NCBI GenBank assembly: GCA_029260155.1
Contig: JAJDDU010000232.1
Location: 1 to 5,708 of the forward strand
Length of the DNA stretch: 5,708 bases
Direction: 5' to 3'
Origin: Phycisphaerae bacterium
Lineage (GTDB): Bacteria; Planctomycetota; Phycisphaerae; UBA1845
This document shows positions 1 through 5,708 of this stretch, one piece after another. Each line of letters begins with the position of its first letter. Within the stretch, counting starts at the first letter, position 1. The notes under the pieces were generated by a model that saw only the letters and a list, made by a program, of their open reading frames with translations, ran no database searches and had not been told where the DNA came from. The position numbers and the translations under genes are program-made.

Positions 1-3
1 TCC

Positions 4-1692
4 TCACCCCCCCCCCCCCCCCGCCCCGGTCCCCTCCCGCCGCGGCCGCTCCGCGGGCCCCCCCCCCCCGCGCCACGCCACACCGACTCGCTCTGGAGCG
101 TTTGGAAGCGCGACCGCCGCCAATCGAATATCAGTCGCGTCGTTCTGGGTGGCGGCGGGGATGTGTGTCATGGGCTGCGTCTGATGGGAAGGCGGCGCTG
201 CGTCGGTGAACTGTGTGTTCACTTCCGGCTGATCGCGTTGATCAGGCGCGCGTTGATCCACCGTCAACACCGCAACGGAAGCGTCAACGTGAACGGTCGG
301 GGCAGGGCGGTCGGGTGCGGGCGTGGGCGTGTCGGGCAACTCGACCGTCGTCATGCCGCCGCGAATCTGTGCGTTGATGTCCCCTGAATCCGCCGCCGAA
401 ACGAGTGCCACCTGAATGGCACCTTTCCCTTGCAATGCTTGTGCGATCCCGGCTGTTACTTCCCAAAAGCTGAACAGCAGCAGCATCAAGAGGTGCGCGA
501 ACAGCGACGCCAGCACGCACCGAGCCAGCAGACTCAACCTGCGGTCGCGAATGCCGCGTAGCAACGCAAGAAGAGCGAGCAGCAAGAGCAGGGCGAGCAG
601 CGCCCAAAGCAGATTCGGGCCAACGACGGCCCACAACCCCGCCCAGTCGATCGTCCGCCCATGCGATTCGGCGTCAATGAAGACCTCGCGCGAAGTTGTG
701 TAGTAGATGTCGTAACGCTCGTCGGTTGGATGAGTCCGATTTGTCGGCGCTTCGCGGTCCGAGCTGAAGAACAGCCCATATCCGCCCATGGACAGGCCGG
801 CGTCGAGTTCGTTCGCGGAGCTGTTCACCGAAGCGCCGAGGTTCTCCGCCGGTTGCAACGTACCGCCGAGCCTGCGCGAACGGTAGATGTCGAAGCCGCC
901 CTCGCCACCGGGTCGATCTGATCCGAAGTACAGAAAATCGCCGAACGAACTTACCGCCGCCCGACCTTCGTTGTACGGCGTGTTCAACTCCGCGATTGCG
1001 GTGGCCTTGCTCACACCGCTGTCGGTGATGGAGGAGGCGTAAAGATCATAATCGCGTTGGAACAGGTCTTCGCGCACGGTGGCCGACCATGCGTCGTGAT
1101 CGGGCTGTCTGTCGTCCTCAGCCCGAGGTCGATTGGAGCTGAAGTAGAGCGTCGCTCCGTCGGGCGTTAGCGCCGGGCCGTATTCGTTGTAGCCGGTGTT
1201 GGCCATCGGCCCGAGGTTGGCGGGCGATCGCCAGCCTTCAGGGCCAAGGTGTGACACCCATATGTCATACCCGCCGCTACCTCCGGGGCGATCACTGTAG
1301 AAGTAGATCGACTGCCCGTCGGTGGACGGCTCTGGTCCTAGCTCTTCGTGTTCGGTGTTGAGGGCTTCGAGCGGTTCAAGATCCGTCCAGCCGCCCGTCG
1401 CCCGTCGCGCGGTGTAAATGTCGGCGTCTTGACCGGCTTTGCCACGCACGAAAAACAGCGTCAGCCCGTCGGCCGACACGCGCGGTTCGTAGTCGTCGGA
1501 CGAGCTGTTGATCATGTCAGCCAGCTTGGTCGGCGGCTGCCACAGAATATCACGGGTCTGGGCGCGCTCGAGCGGTTGACGGATCGTATCGGCGTCGGTG
1601 TAAAACCGCTCGCTCGTCGGAAGGAGATACCATCCCACGTAGCCCGCTGCGAGCACGGTCAACACAGCCAAGGTTGTCAGGAATAACTTCAA
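4..1692 (-). CDS. Membrane-tethered PD40 propeller with TonB/TolA-like helix (TolA-TolB-like fusion)
   Basis: Residues 3-24 form a signal anchor. Residues 60-335 hold about five PD40 (WD40-like, TolB-type) repeats. Each has an N(T/S)...E/D lead, an S-x-DG-like turn, a LYF strand and D-I/L-Y: for example GPEPSTDGQSIYFYSDRPGG (119-138) and GPALTPDGATLYFSSNRP (172-189). A Leu/Ala-rich TM2 (358-378), a basic loop RGIRDRR (379-385) and TM3 (about 390-411) follow. TM3 carries S396-L-F-A-H400, the SxxxH signature of TonB/TolA helices. The rest (412-562) is proline-rich and then Gly-rich. By the positive-inside rule the propeller and C-terminal arm are periplasmic. The role as an ExbBD-driven transducer is inferred from SxxxH and the gene order. 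The start is TTG, 10 bp after the exbD stop, without a clear Shine-Dalgarno site. The last 21 residues and stop depend on poly-C tracts, so the true protein may be longer; no TonB C-terminal domain is visible. Confidence 0.88.
   Translation of the reverse strand: MKLFLTTLAVLTVLAAGYVGWYLLPTSERFYTDADTIRQPLERAQTRDILWQPPTKLADMINSSSDDYEPRVSADGLTLFFVRGKAGQDADIYTARRATGGWTDLEPLEALNTEHEELGPEPSTDGQSIYFYSDRPGGSGGYDIWVSHLGPEGWRSPANLGPMANTGYNEYGPALTPDGATLYFSSNRPRAEDDRQPDHDAWSATVREDLFQRDYDLYASSITDSGVSKATAIAELNTPYNEGRAAVSSFGDFLYFGSDRPGGEGGFDIYRSRRLGGTLQPAENLGASVNSSANELDAGLSMGGYGLFFSSDREAPTNRTHPTDERYDIYYTTSREVFIDAESHGRTIDWAGLWAVVGPNLLWALLALLLLLALLALLRGIRDRRLSLLARCVLASLFAHLLMLLLFSFWEVTAGIAQALQGKGAIQVALVSAADSGDINAQIRGGMTTVELPDTPTPAPDRPAPTVHVDASVAVLTVDQRAPDQRDQPEVNTQFTDAAPPSHQTQPMTHIPAATQNDATDIRLAAVALPNAPERVGVAWRGGGGPAERPRREGTGAGGGGG
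7..22. repeat. C16 homopolymer next to the apparent stop codon
   Basis: An uninterrupted run of 16 C (G on the coding strand) encodes the terminal glycines and directly abuts the TGA at 4-6. One base more or fewer puts the TGA out of frame, and both other frames remain open to the window edge. It may be an assembly or sequencing artefact at a contig end, or a slippery tract. Confidence 0.9.
58..69. repeat. C12 homopolymer in the 3' end of the propeller gene
   Basis: An uninterrupted run of 12 C (G on the coding strand) encodes G542-G545. Any length error or slippage here shifts the frame of everything after it. Confidence 0.9.
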
Positions 1693-1702
1693 AGCGAGTC
1701 GA

Positions 1703-2116
1703 TCATTTCTGGAGCATGGTATCGAGGTATGGTTCTTGCACGCCGGACCCCTTGCAAATATCCAGCACGCTCACGATGTGGGAATAGGCAGCCTCGCGGT
1801 CTCCGCGAACGGTGACTTTCTGTTGCGGGTTGACTGCCACGGCGTCCGCGATCAGCGACCTTAAATCGTCGCCTTCGATCGATCGCCCGCCAACCACGAT
1901 CCCACCGTCGGCACGAACGTTGACGATGAGCTCGCGCAGGGCGCCACTGATCGGACCGGCCGACGACGCGAATGGTAGGGCGATTTGCATCTCGCGTTCT
2001 TCCTGCTTGAACGTTGTTGCCACCAGAAAGAAGATAAGCAGCAGGAACACCATATCGATCAGCGGCGTCAGTTCGATCGCCGGCGCGGTGTTGGCATCGC
2101 TGCACTTAATCAACAA
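1703..2116 (-). CDS. exbD: ExbD/TolR-family energy-coupling protein
   Basis: This is the partner subunit of the ExbB/TolQ channel, with one inner-membrane helix and a periplasmic domain. The 137-residue product shows a short N-terminal tail, then the hallmark LTPLIDMVFLLLIFFLV (residues 16-32) with D21 at the position of the essential proton-carrying aspartate (ExbD D25, TolR D23 in E. coli). The periplasmic part follows, ending with the typical VTVRGDREAAYSHIVSVLD stretch (101-119). Length is normal. The start is TTG: the first of two tandem TTG codons has an ideal AGGAGG 7 nt upstream, and the next ATG (M22) falls inside the membrane helix. The start region overlaps the exbB-like stop by 7 bp (4 bp if the second TTG is used), which predicts translational coupling and matched stoichiometry. 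ExbD versus TolR is undecided. Confidence 0.95.
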   Translation of the reverse strand: MLIKCSDANTAPAIELTPLIDMVFLLLIFFLVATTFKQEEREMQIALPFASSAGPISGALRELIVNVRADGGIVVGGRSIEGDDLRSLIADAVAVNPQQKVTVRGDREAAYSHIVSVLDICKGSGVQEPYLDTMLQK

Positions 2117-2913
2117 GCGACACCCTCCTGCGTCTCGGGCGTCGCCGCCGACTCCACCGTGCGCCCGTTTCCGCCGGTGTCTTTCAGTCGTCCAACAGCG
2201 TTGGCTGCGACGAACGCGTGGCCCGCGTAGTCCTCGATGAAATCGACTGTTACGCGGTCCATTTCCGCCACCAAGCCCTCGACTTTCGCGGAGATCGCGT
2301 GGTAGGCGATGACGACTGGAATCGCGAGCAGTAGTCCGGCGGCTGTGGTGATCATCGCTTCATAAATCCCCTCCGCGAGAAGCTCGGTCTTGCCCAGCGC
2401 CTCGCCGGATGTCGCCACCGTCTGGAACGCCTGGATCATGCCGAAAATCGTTCCCAGCAACCCCATGAGCGGGGCGATCGCGCCGATGACCATCAGCATG
2501 CGGAGAAACTTGCGTAGCTTTTGAACTTCCCGCTCGCCCGCCTCTTGAATGTGCTTTTCGAGAAGCTCCACGGGTTCACCGAAGCGCTTGATGGCCACCG
2601 CAAAGATGTTGGCGATGTGGCTGCCGTCCTTGACGCAATACGCAAGGGCCTTGTCACGACTCTCAGCGTCCGACTTGATCGTGTCCTTTACGCCCTCCAG
2701 GAATCCCGGCGGGATCACCCTCTGCCGACTGAGGGTGATCAGACGCTCAACCACCACTGTCAACGCGACCAGCGAGCAGACCAGGATGGGGACCATCATG
2801 GGCCCGCCCTTGACTAGAAAATCCCACACCGATTGCACCGCCATCGAGTTCTCCGAGGCGGTCGTTACCTGCCCGAGAAGGGTGCCAGGAAGTGTCACAC
2901 TGAATGCACTCAC
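2110..2913 (-). CDS. exbB: ExbB/TolQ/MotA-family proton-channel protein
   Basis: This is an inner-membrane proton-channel subunit that, with ExbD/TolR, converts the proton motive force into movement of a TonB- or TolA-type partner. The 267-residue product has the family layout: TM1 at about 37-56 following the motif VWDFLVKGGPMMVPI, a large cytoplasmic loop (about 57-137), TM2 at about 138-161 with APLMGLLGTIFGMIQAF, and TM3 at about 184-207 with AMITTAAGLLLAIPVVIAYH. T155 and T189/T190 sit where the pore-lining threonines of E. coli ExbB (T148, T181) are expected. Length is normal for the family. Start choice: the GTG has a good Shine-Dalgarno site, but the ATG at residue 24 would give the more usual short N-terminus, so the first 23 residues are uncertain. 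The 3' end overlaps the exbD-like gene by 7 bp. ExbB and TolQ cannot be separated by sequence alone here; the neighbouring propeller argues for a Tol-like job. Confidence 0.95.
   Translation of the reverse strand: MSAFSVTLPGTLLGQVTTASENSMAVQSVWDFLVKGGPMMVPILVCSLVALTVVVERLITLSRQRVIPPGFLEGVKDTIKSDAESRDKALAYCVKDGSHIANIFAVAIKRFGEPVELLEKHIQEAGEREVQKLRKFLRMLMVIGAIAPLMGLLGTIFGMIQAFQTVATSGEALGKTELLAEGIYEAMITTAAGLLLAIPVVIAYHAISAKVEGLVAEMDRVTVDFIEDYAGHAFVAANAVGRLKDTGGNGRTVESAATPETQEGVAC
2124..2129 (-). promoter_or_regulatory. Shine-Dalgarno site deciding the TTG start of exbD
   Basis: A perfect AGGAGG lies inside the last codons of the exbB-like gene, 7 nt before the TTG at 2114-2116 and 10 nt before a second TTG at 2111-2113. 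It is the main evidence for a TTG start, because no ATG or GTG occurs before the membrane helix in this frame. Confidence 0.75.
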
Positions 2914-2920
2914 GAATCAA

Positions 2921-2926
2921 CTCCTC
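2921..2926 (-). promoter_or_regulatory. Shine-Dalgarno site of the exbB-like gene
   Basis: On the minus strand GAGGAG stands 7 nt before the GTG at 2911-2913. This supports the GTG start over the in-frame ATG at 2842-2844, which has only a shorter GGAG 6 nt upstream. Confidence 0.65.
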
Positions 2927-2936
2927 GCCGTTGGTC

Positions 2937-2953
2937 GGCGGGTGAAACCCGCC
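2937..2953 (-). promoter_or_regulatory. Perfect hairpin in the gap between the TPR gene and exbB
   Basis: A perfect 7-bp inverted repeat (GGCGGGT / ACCCGCC) flanks a 3-nt loop in the 47-bp gap. It lies 7 bp past the TPR stop codon and 10 bp upstream of the exbB Shine-Dalgarno site. No T-tract follows on the transcribed strand, so it does not look like an intrinsic terminator. It could block 3' exonuclease decay, partially attenuate transcription, or affect exbB ribosome loading. The symmetry is seen directly; the function is inferred. Confidence 0.45.
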
Positions 2954-2960
2954 CTAAAGG

Positions 2961-5708
2961 TCATCGCCCCGGCAGCCCGCCGGCGGTCACCACTTGCAAT
3001 CTCTCCCCAGCCATCCGCGCCCATCGCGTTTCGGCGTATTTTTCGGCCACCGCGTGAAACTGTGCCCGCGCCTCGACGAGCTTGCCCAGCTTCTCAAAGC
3101 ACCGCCCAGCCTCGAACAGCGCGCCGGCGCTCCACTCCGGATACGCATAGTGGATATCAACCTTGAGCAGTTCACGGACAGCGCTTGCGTATTGCTTTTT
3201 GGCGAACAAGCATTCGCCGATCTGAAACTGCGCCCGAGCAGCCGTCACGCCGCGATGACGCTCCACAACCTCGCGGTAGTTGCCGATTGCGTCGTCGTAG
3301 CGTCGCTGGTTCTCGCGTGCCCATCCGACGCCGAATGTGGCCTGAAACCACCGCTCGCGGTCCGCGAATCGATCGAGATATGTCACAAACGCCCGCTCGC
3401 TCTTGGCCCATCGCTGTAGGACCGCGTGACATTCACCCAATCGCAAGAGGCTGGCTGGGTACGCTTCGTCGGACGAAAATCGCTCGACCACGCGCGCAAA
3501 ATGGGCGACGGCCCGCTCGTGACGATCGGCTTCGAACAGCGATTCGCCGGCAAAGAAACTCGCCGACGCAACCAGCGTGCTGGCTGGAAACTCCGACAGG
3601 AACTTCTCGAACAGATCGGCTGCCTCGGCAAAGTGACCCAACTCGTGTTCGCACACCGCCAGCCGATAGACCGACTGCTCTTTCACCGCAGCGGGCAACT
3701 CATCGTCGCCCTCGTTTATCCGCCGCAGGAGCAGTGCGGACGATTGGTATCGACCGGCGTCCGCTTCGATCGCAGCCAGATCGAGAGTCGCATGCGCCGC
3801 CGACGCAGGATTCGCATCGCCCGCCAGCAGCGCGCGGTACGCGTCCGCAGCCTCTTTGGCTTTTCCCAGCTTCCGGTAGCACCACGCTCGCTCGTATTGC
3901 ACGGCTGCGTCGAGATCACCATCCAGCTCGGCGATCATCTTCAGCGCTTCTTGGTAACGATCCTGACGCGACAGGGCGATCACCAGTTGCGTCCGGACTC
4001 GCGCAGCGCGTTCGTGCGATGCGTGACGGGCCAAGAATTCCTCGAATACCTTCTCGGCTTCGTCGAAGTGCTGCCCGCCCATCAGCGCCTGTCCGCGATG
4101 AAAGAGGGCATCCGCGTCGCCGTCACTCCCGGTCATCGACGCGGCCTGATCGAAGTACATAGCCGCTGCGTCGAAATCGCGATTATTGGCGGCGATGGCC
4201 CCAAGGTGCTTCCGCGCGAACGACGCAAAGCGCGAGTCCACACCACCTTCCAACACCTGTTCAAATGCCTTAGCGGCTTCTGCAGAGCGACCGAGCGCCA
4301 CCAGCGACTGTCCGCGCTCGAACATCGCCTGCATGCGATGCGGGCTGTCGTCGTGCTCGTTCAGAAGCTTGTCGTACGCCTCCAATGCCTGCTCATAATG
4401 GTCCTCTCGCTGTCGCGCCAATCCCAGCTTGAGCAGAGCGTCGTCCGTCGAAGCAGCGGATCCGCTCGATAGGTACGCCTCAAAGTGCCCGGCCGCCGCT
4501 TCCCACTCGCCGCGCTCGAACTGAATGTCGCCCAGCGCCAACAGAGAGGATGCAAACCCATCGGCAGTGCCCAGTTCATCGACCGCCCGTGTCAACAGTG
4601 TCTCCGCGTCGTCGAACTTCCGCAGTCGGTACATGGCTGTCCCGAGGCGGAATCGCGCCTTCGACGCTTCCGCCGCGTCGGGATGCGCCTTGAGGAACTT
4701 CTCGAACAGCCGGGCAGCCTTCTCGTAACGACGCAACAGAAACTCATTTTCCGCCGCAAGAAACGCGACCGTCGTCGATTGCTCGTGCGAAGCGAAACGC
4801 TTCGCGAACCGGTGGCAGTGTTCCTGGCTCTGTTCGTAGTGTTTGAGTTGATGCTCCGTCGTAGCGAGCAGGTGCAATGCGTCGGGCGCCATTCCGTGGT
4901 CGCCGAACCGATCGAGGTACGCTTCCAACGCTGAAACTGCCCGCTCAGCGTCTCCCGCTCGAATCAGCGCAACGCTTCGGTCGTAGTACATCTCCGCGAG
5001 CAGTTTGCTGTCCGCGTGACGCTTGATCGCTCGGTGAAGACCATCGGCCGCTTTGGCGAAATCGCCCTTGCGCAGCAAGCACTTCGCCATCCAGTACTCA
5101 GCTCGATCGGCCAATCCCGCGTCGTCCGCGCCTGCCTCCCGAAACAAATCGAGGGCGCGGTCGAACTGTTGCTCGTCAAACCAGATTCGTGCGCGCTGCA
5201 GTTTTGCGGAAGGACGCAACCCATTCTTCGGGAATTCGTCGAGAAGTCGGTCGAGCAGTCGCGAGGCTTCTTCCGCGACGCCGCGCTGTTGAAGAATCGT
5301 CGCCAAACCGAGCAACGCATCCGGCACGCCCTCGCCCGAGACACGCTTCAGAACCCGGCGATAGTAGCGTATGGCCTCATCAAGCGCGCCTGTGTTGTGC
5401 CGGCATTGCGCGAGCAGCAGCGTAATTCGATCCGCGAACGGACCGTCGGAGTTTGCCTCCAGCATTTCGGTGAAACGTTTCGCTGCCGCCTCGTAGTCTT
5501 CCGTAGCCATCTCCGCCAGGCCGCCGAAATACGCAACGCGTTCGCGCAACGGACTATCCGGCCAACGCGATACGAATTTGCGACAGCGCTCGATCGCCTC
5601 ATCGTATTGTCTATCGCGGTACAACGCTTCGGCCCAGCCCGCGCCGGCGTCATCCGCCAGATCGTGCCTGCGATGTTCTCGCACGACTTTCTCGAACGAC
5701 ACCCCTGC
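2961..5708 (-). CDS. Long TPR-repeat protein, 5' partial (CpoB/YbgF-like role proposed)
   Basis: The visible part (about 915 residues) is almost wholly tetratricopeptide repeats: roughly 24 units of about 34-36 residues, from around residue 17 of the frame that begins at the GTG at 5700-5702 to residue 889. Typical helix pairs include ALYRDRQYDEAIERC, LLRRYEKAARLFEKFL and HELGHFAEAADLFEKFL, often followed by an acidic or proline turn. The frame stays open to the window edge, the first residues already look like the second helix of a repeat, and the GTG has no properly spaced Shine-Dalgarno site, so the true start and any signal peptide lie outside. TPR superhelices are protein-binding scaffolds. 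No catalytic domain is seen. The gene ends 47 bp before the exbB-like gene, so it probably belongs to that operon. A periplasmic or outer-membrane scaffold comparable to CpoB/YbgF of Tol systems is plausible but inferred; a cytoplasmic scaffold cannot be excluded. Confidence 0.9.
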   Translation of the reverse strand, partial: AGVSFEKVVREHRRHDLADDAGAGWAEALYRDRQYDEAIERCRKFVSRWPDSPLRERVAYFGGLAEMATEDYEAAAKRFTEMLEANSDGPFADRITLLLAQCRHNTGALDEAIRYYRRVLKRVSGEGVPDALLGLATILQQRGVAEEASRLLDRLLDEFPKNGLRPSAKLQRARIWFDEQQFDRALDLFREAGADDAGLADRAEYWMAKCLLRKGDFAKAADGLHRAIKRHADSKLLAEMYYDRSVALIRAGDAERAVSALEAYLDRFGDHGMAPDALHLLATTEHQLKHYEQSQEHCHRFAKRFASHEQSTTVAFLAAENEFLLRRYEKAARLFEKFLKAHPDAAEASKARFRLGTAMYRLRKFDDAETLLTRAVDELGTADGFASSLLALGDIQFERGEWEAAAGHFEAYLSSGSAASTDDALLKLGLARQREDHYEQALEAYDKLLNEHDDSPHRMQAMFERGQSLVALGRSAEAAKAFEQVLEGGVDSRFASFARKHLGAIAANNRDFDAAAMYFDQAASMTGSDGDADALFHRGQALMGGQHFDEAEKVFEEFLARHASHERAARVRTQLVIALSRQDRYQEALKMIAELDGDLDAAVQYERAWCYRKLGKAKEAADAYRALLAGDANPASAAHATLDLAAIEADAGRYQSSALLLRRINEGDDELPAAVKEQSVYRLAVCEHELGHFAEAADLFEKFLSEFPASTLVASASFFAGESLFEADRHERAVAHFARVVERFSSDEAYPASLLRLGECHAVLQRWAKSERAFVTYLDRFADRERWFQATFGVGWARENQRRYDDAIGNYREVVERHRGVTAARAQFQIGECLFAKKQYASAVRELLKVDIHYAYPEWSAGALFEAGRCFEKLGKLVEARAQFHAVAEKYAETRWARMAGERLQVVTAGGLPGR

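Noticed and set aside
1689..2105. Minus-strand open frame overlapping the exbD-like gene in another frame
   Set aside because: It is Arg-rich with no family resemblance, while the other frame encodes an unmistakable ExbD with the conserved membrane aspartate.
2937..2953. Hairpin as an intrinsic terminator of the TPR gene
   Set aside because: The stem is short and not followed by a run of T on the transcribed strand.
3185..4162. Second plus-strand open frame antisense to the TPR gene (about 325 codons)
   Set aside because: Its product is dominated by Arg, Pro and Ser, a typical shadow of GC-rich coding sequence, and it overlaps another antisense frame over the same bases.
3426..4472. Long plus-strand open frame (about 348 codons) antisense to the TPR gene
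   Set aside because: It lies wholly inside a clearly coding TPR gene, its translation has no recognisable domain and is rich in Arg and low-complexity residues, as expected when GC-rich codons are read on the opposite strand.
3598..4709. A 17-bp direct repeat (aggaacttctcgaacag) at 3598-3614 and 4693-4709
   Set aside because: Both copies encode the same LFEKFL segment of two TPR units in the same frame, so ordinary repeat similarity within the gene explains them; no mobile element or CRISPR-like spacing is present.
5700..5702. GTG as the true start of the TPR gene
   Set aside because: The frame is open upstream to the window edge, the first residues are already in mid-repeat, and no Shine-Dalgarno site is properly spaced, so the gene is better treated as 5' partial.

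Overview
The window is a compact, GC-rich, single-strand operon. All genes read on the minus strand, from the right edge to the left. In transcription order they are: a very long tetratricopeptide-repeat (TPR) protein cut off at its 5' end by the window edge (2961-5708), an ExbB/TolQ/MotA-type proton-channel protein (2110-2913), an ExbD/TolR-type protein (1703-2116), and a membrane-anchored PD40 (TolB-like) beta-propeller protein with a TonB/TolA-like C-terminal half (4-1692). Genes are separated by a 47-bp gap, a 7-bp overlap and a 10-bp gap, so they are very probably co-transcribed and partly translationally coupled. There is no RNA gene, mobile element, CRISPR array or gene-free stretch above 300 bp.

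The organism is a Gram-negative-type (two-membrane) bacterium. The GC richness, the giant TPR protein beside ExbBD, the membrane-tethered PD40 propeller and the use of GTG/TTG starts in all three genes whose starts are visible suggest Planctomycetota or a related phylum. This is inferred from general knowledge of such families, not from a marker gene.

The most interesting point is the last gene. It has one N-terminal membrane helix, about five PD40 repeats, a second membrane helix, a short basic cytoplasmic loop, and a third membrane helix carrying the Ser-x-x-x-His signature used by TonB and TolA to engage ExbB/TolQ. A proline-rich probable periplasmic arm follows. It therefore looks like a one-piece TolA/TonB plus TolB. 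With the TolQ- and TolR-like proteins and a TPR protein in the role of CpoB/YbgF, the operon resembles a rewired Tol-type, proton-motive-force-driven envelope machine without a Pal gene in view. That functional reading is an inference.

Two edges limit the annotation. The TPR gene lacks its N-terminus. The last ~70 bp at the left edge hold two long C homopolymers (16 and 12 bases), so the apparent C-terminus of the propeller protein may be a sequencing or assembly artefact.
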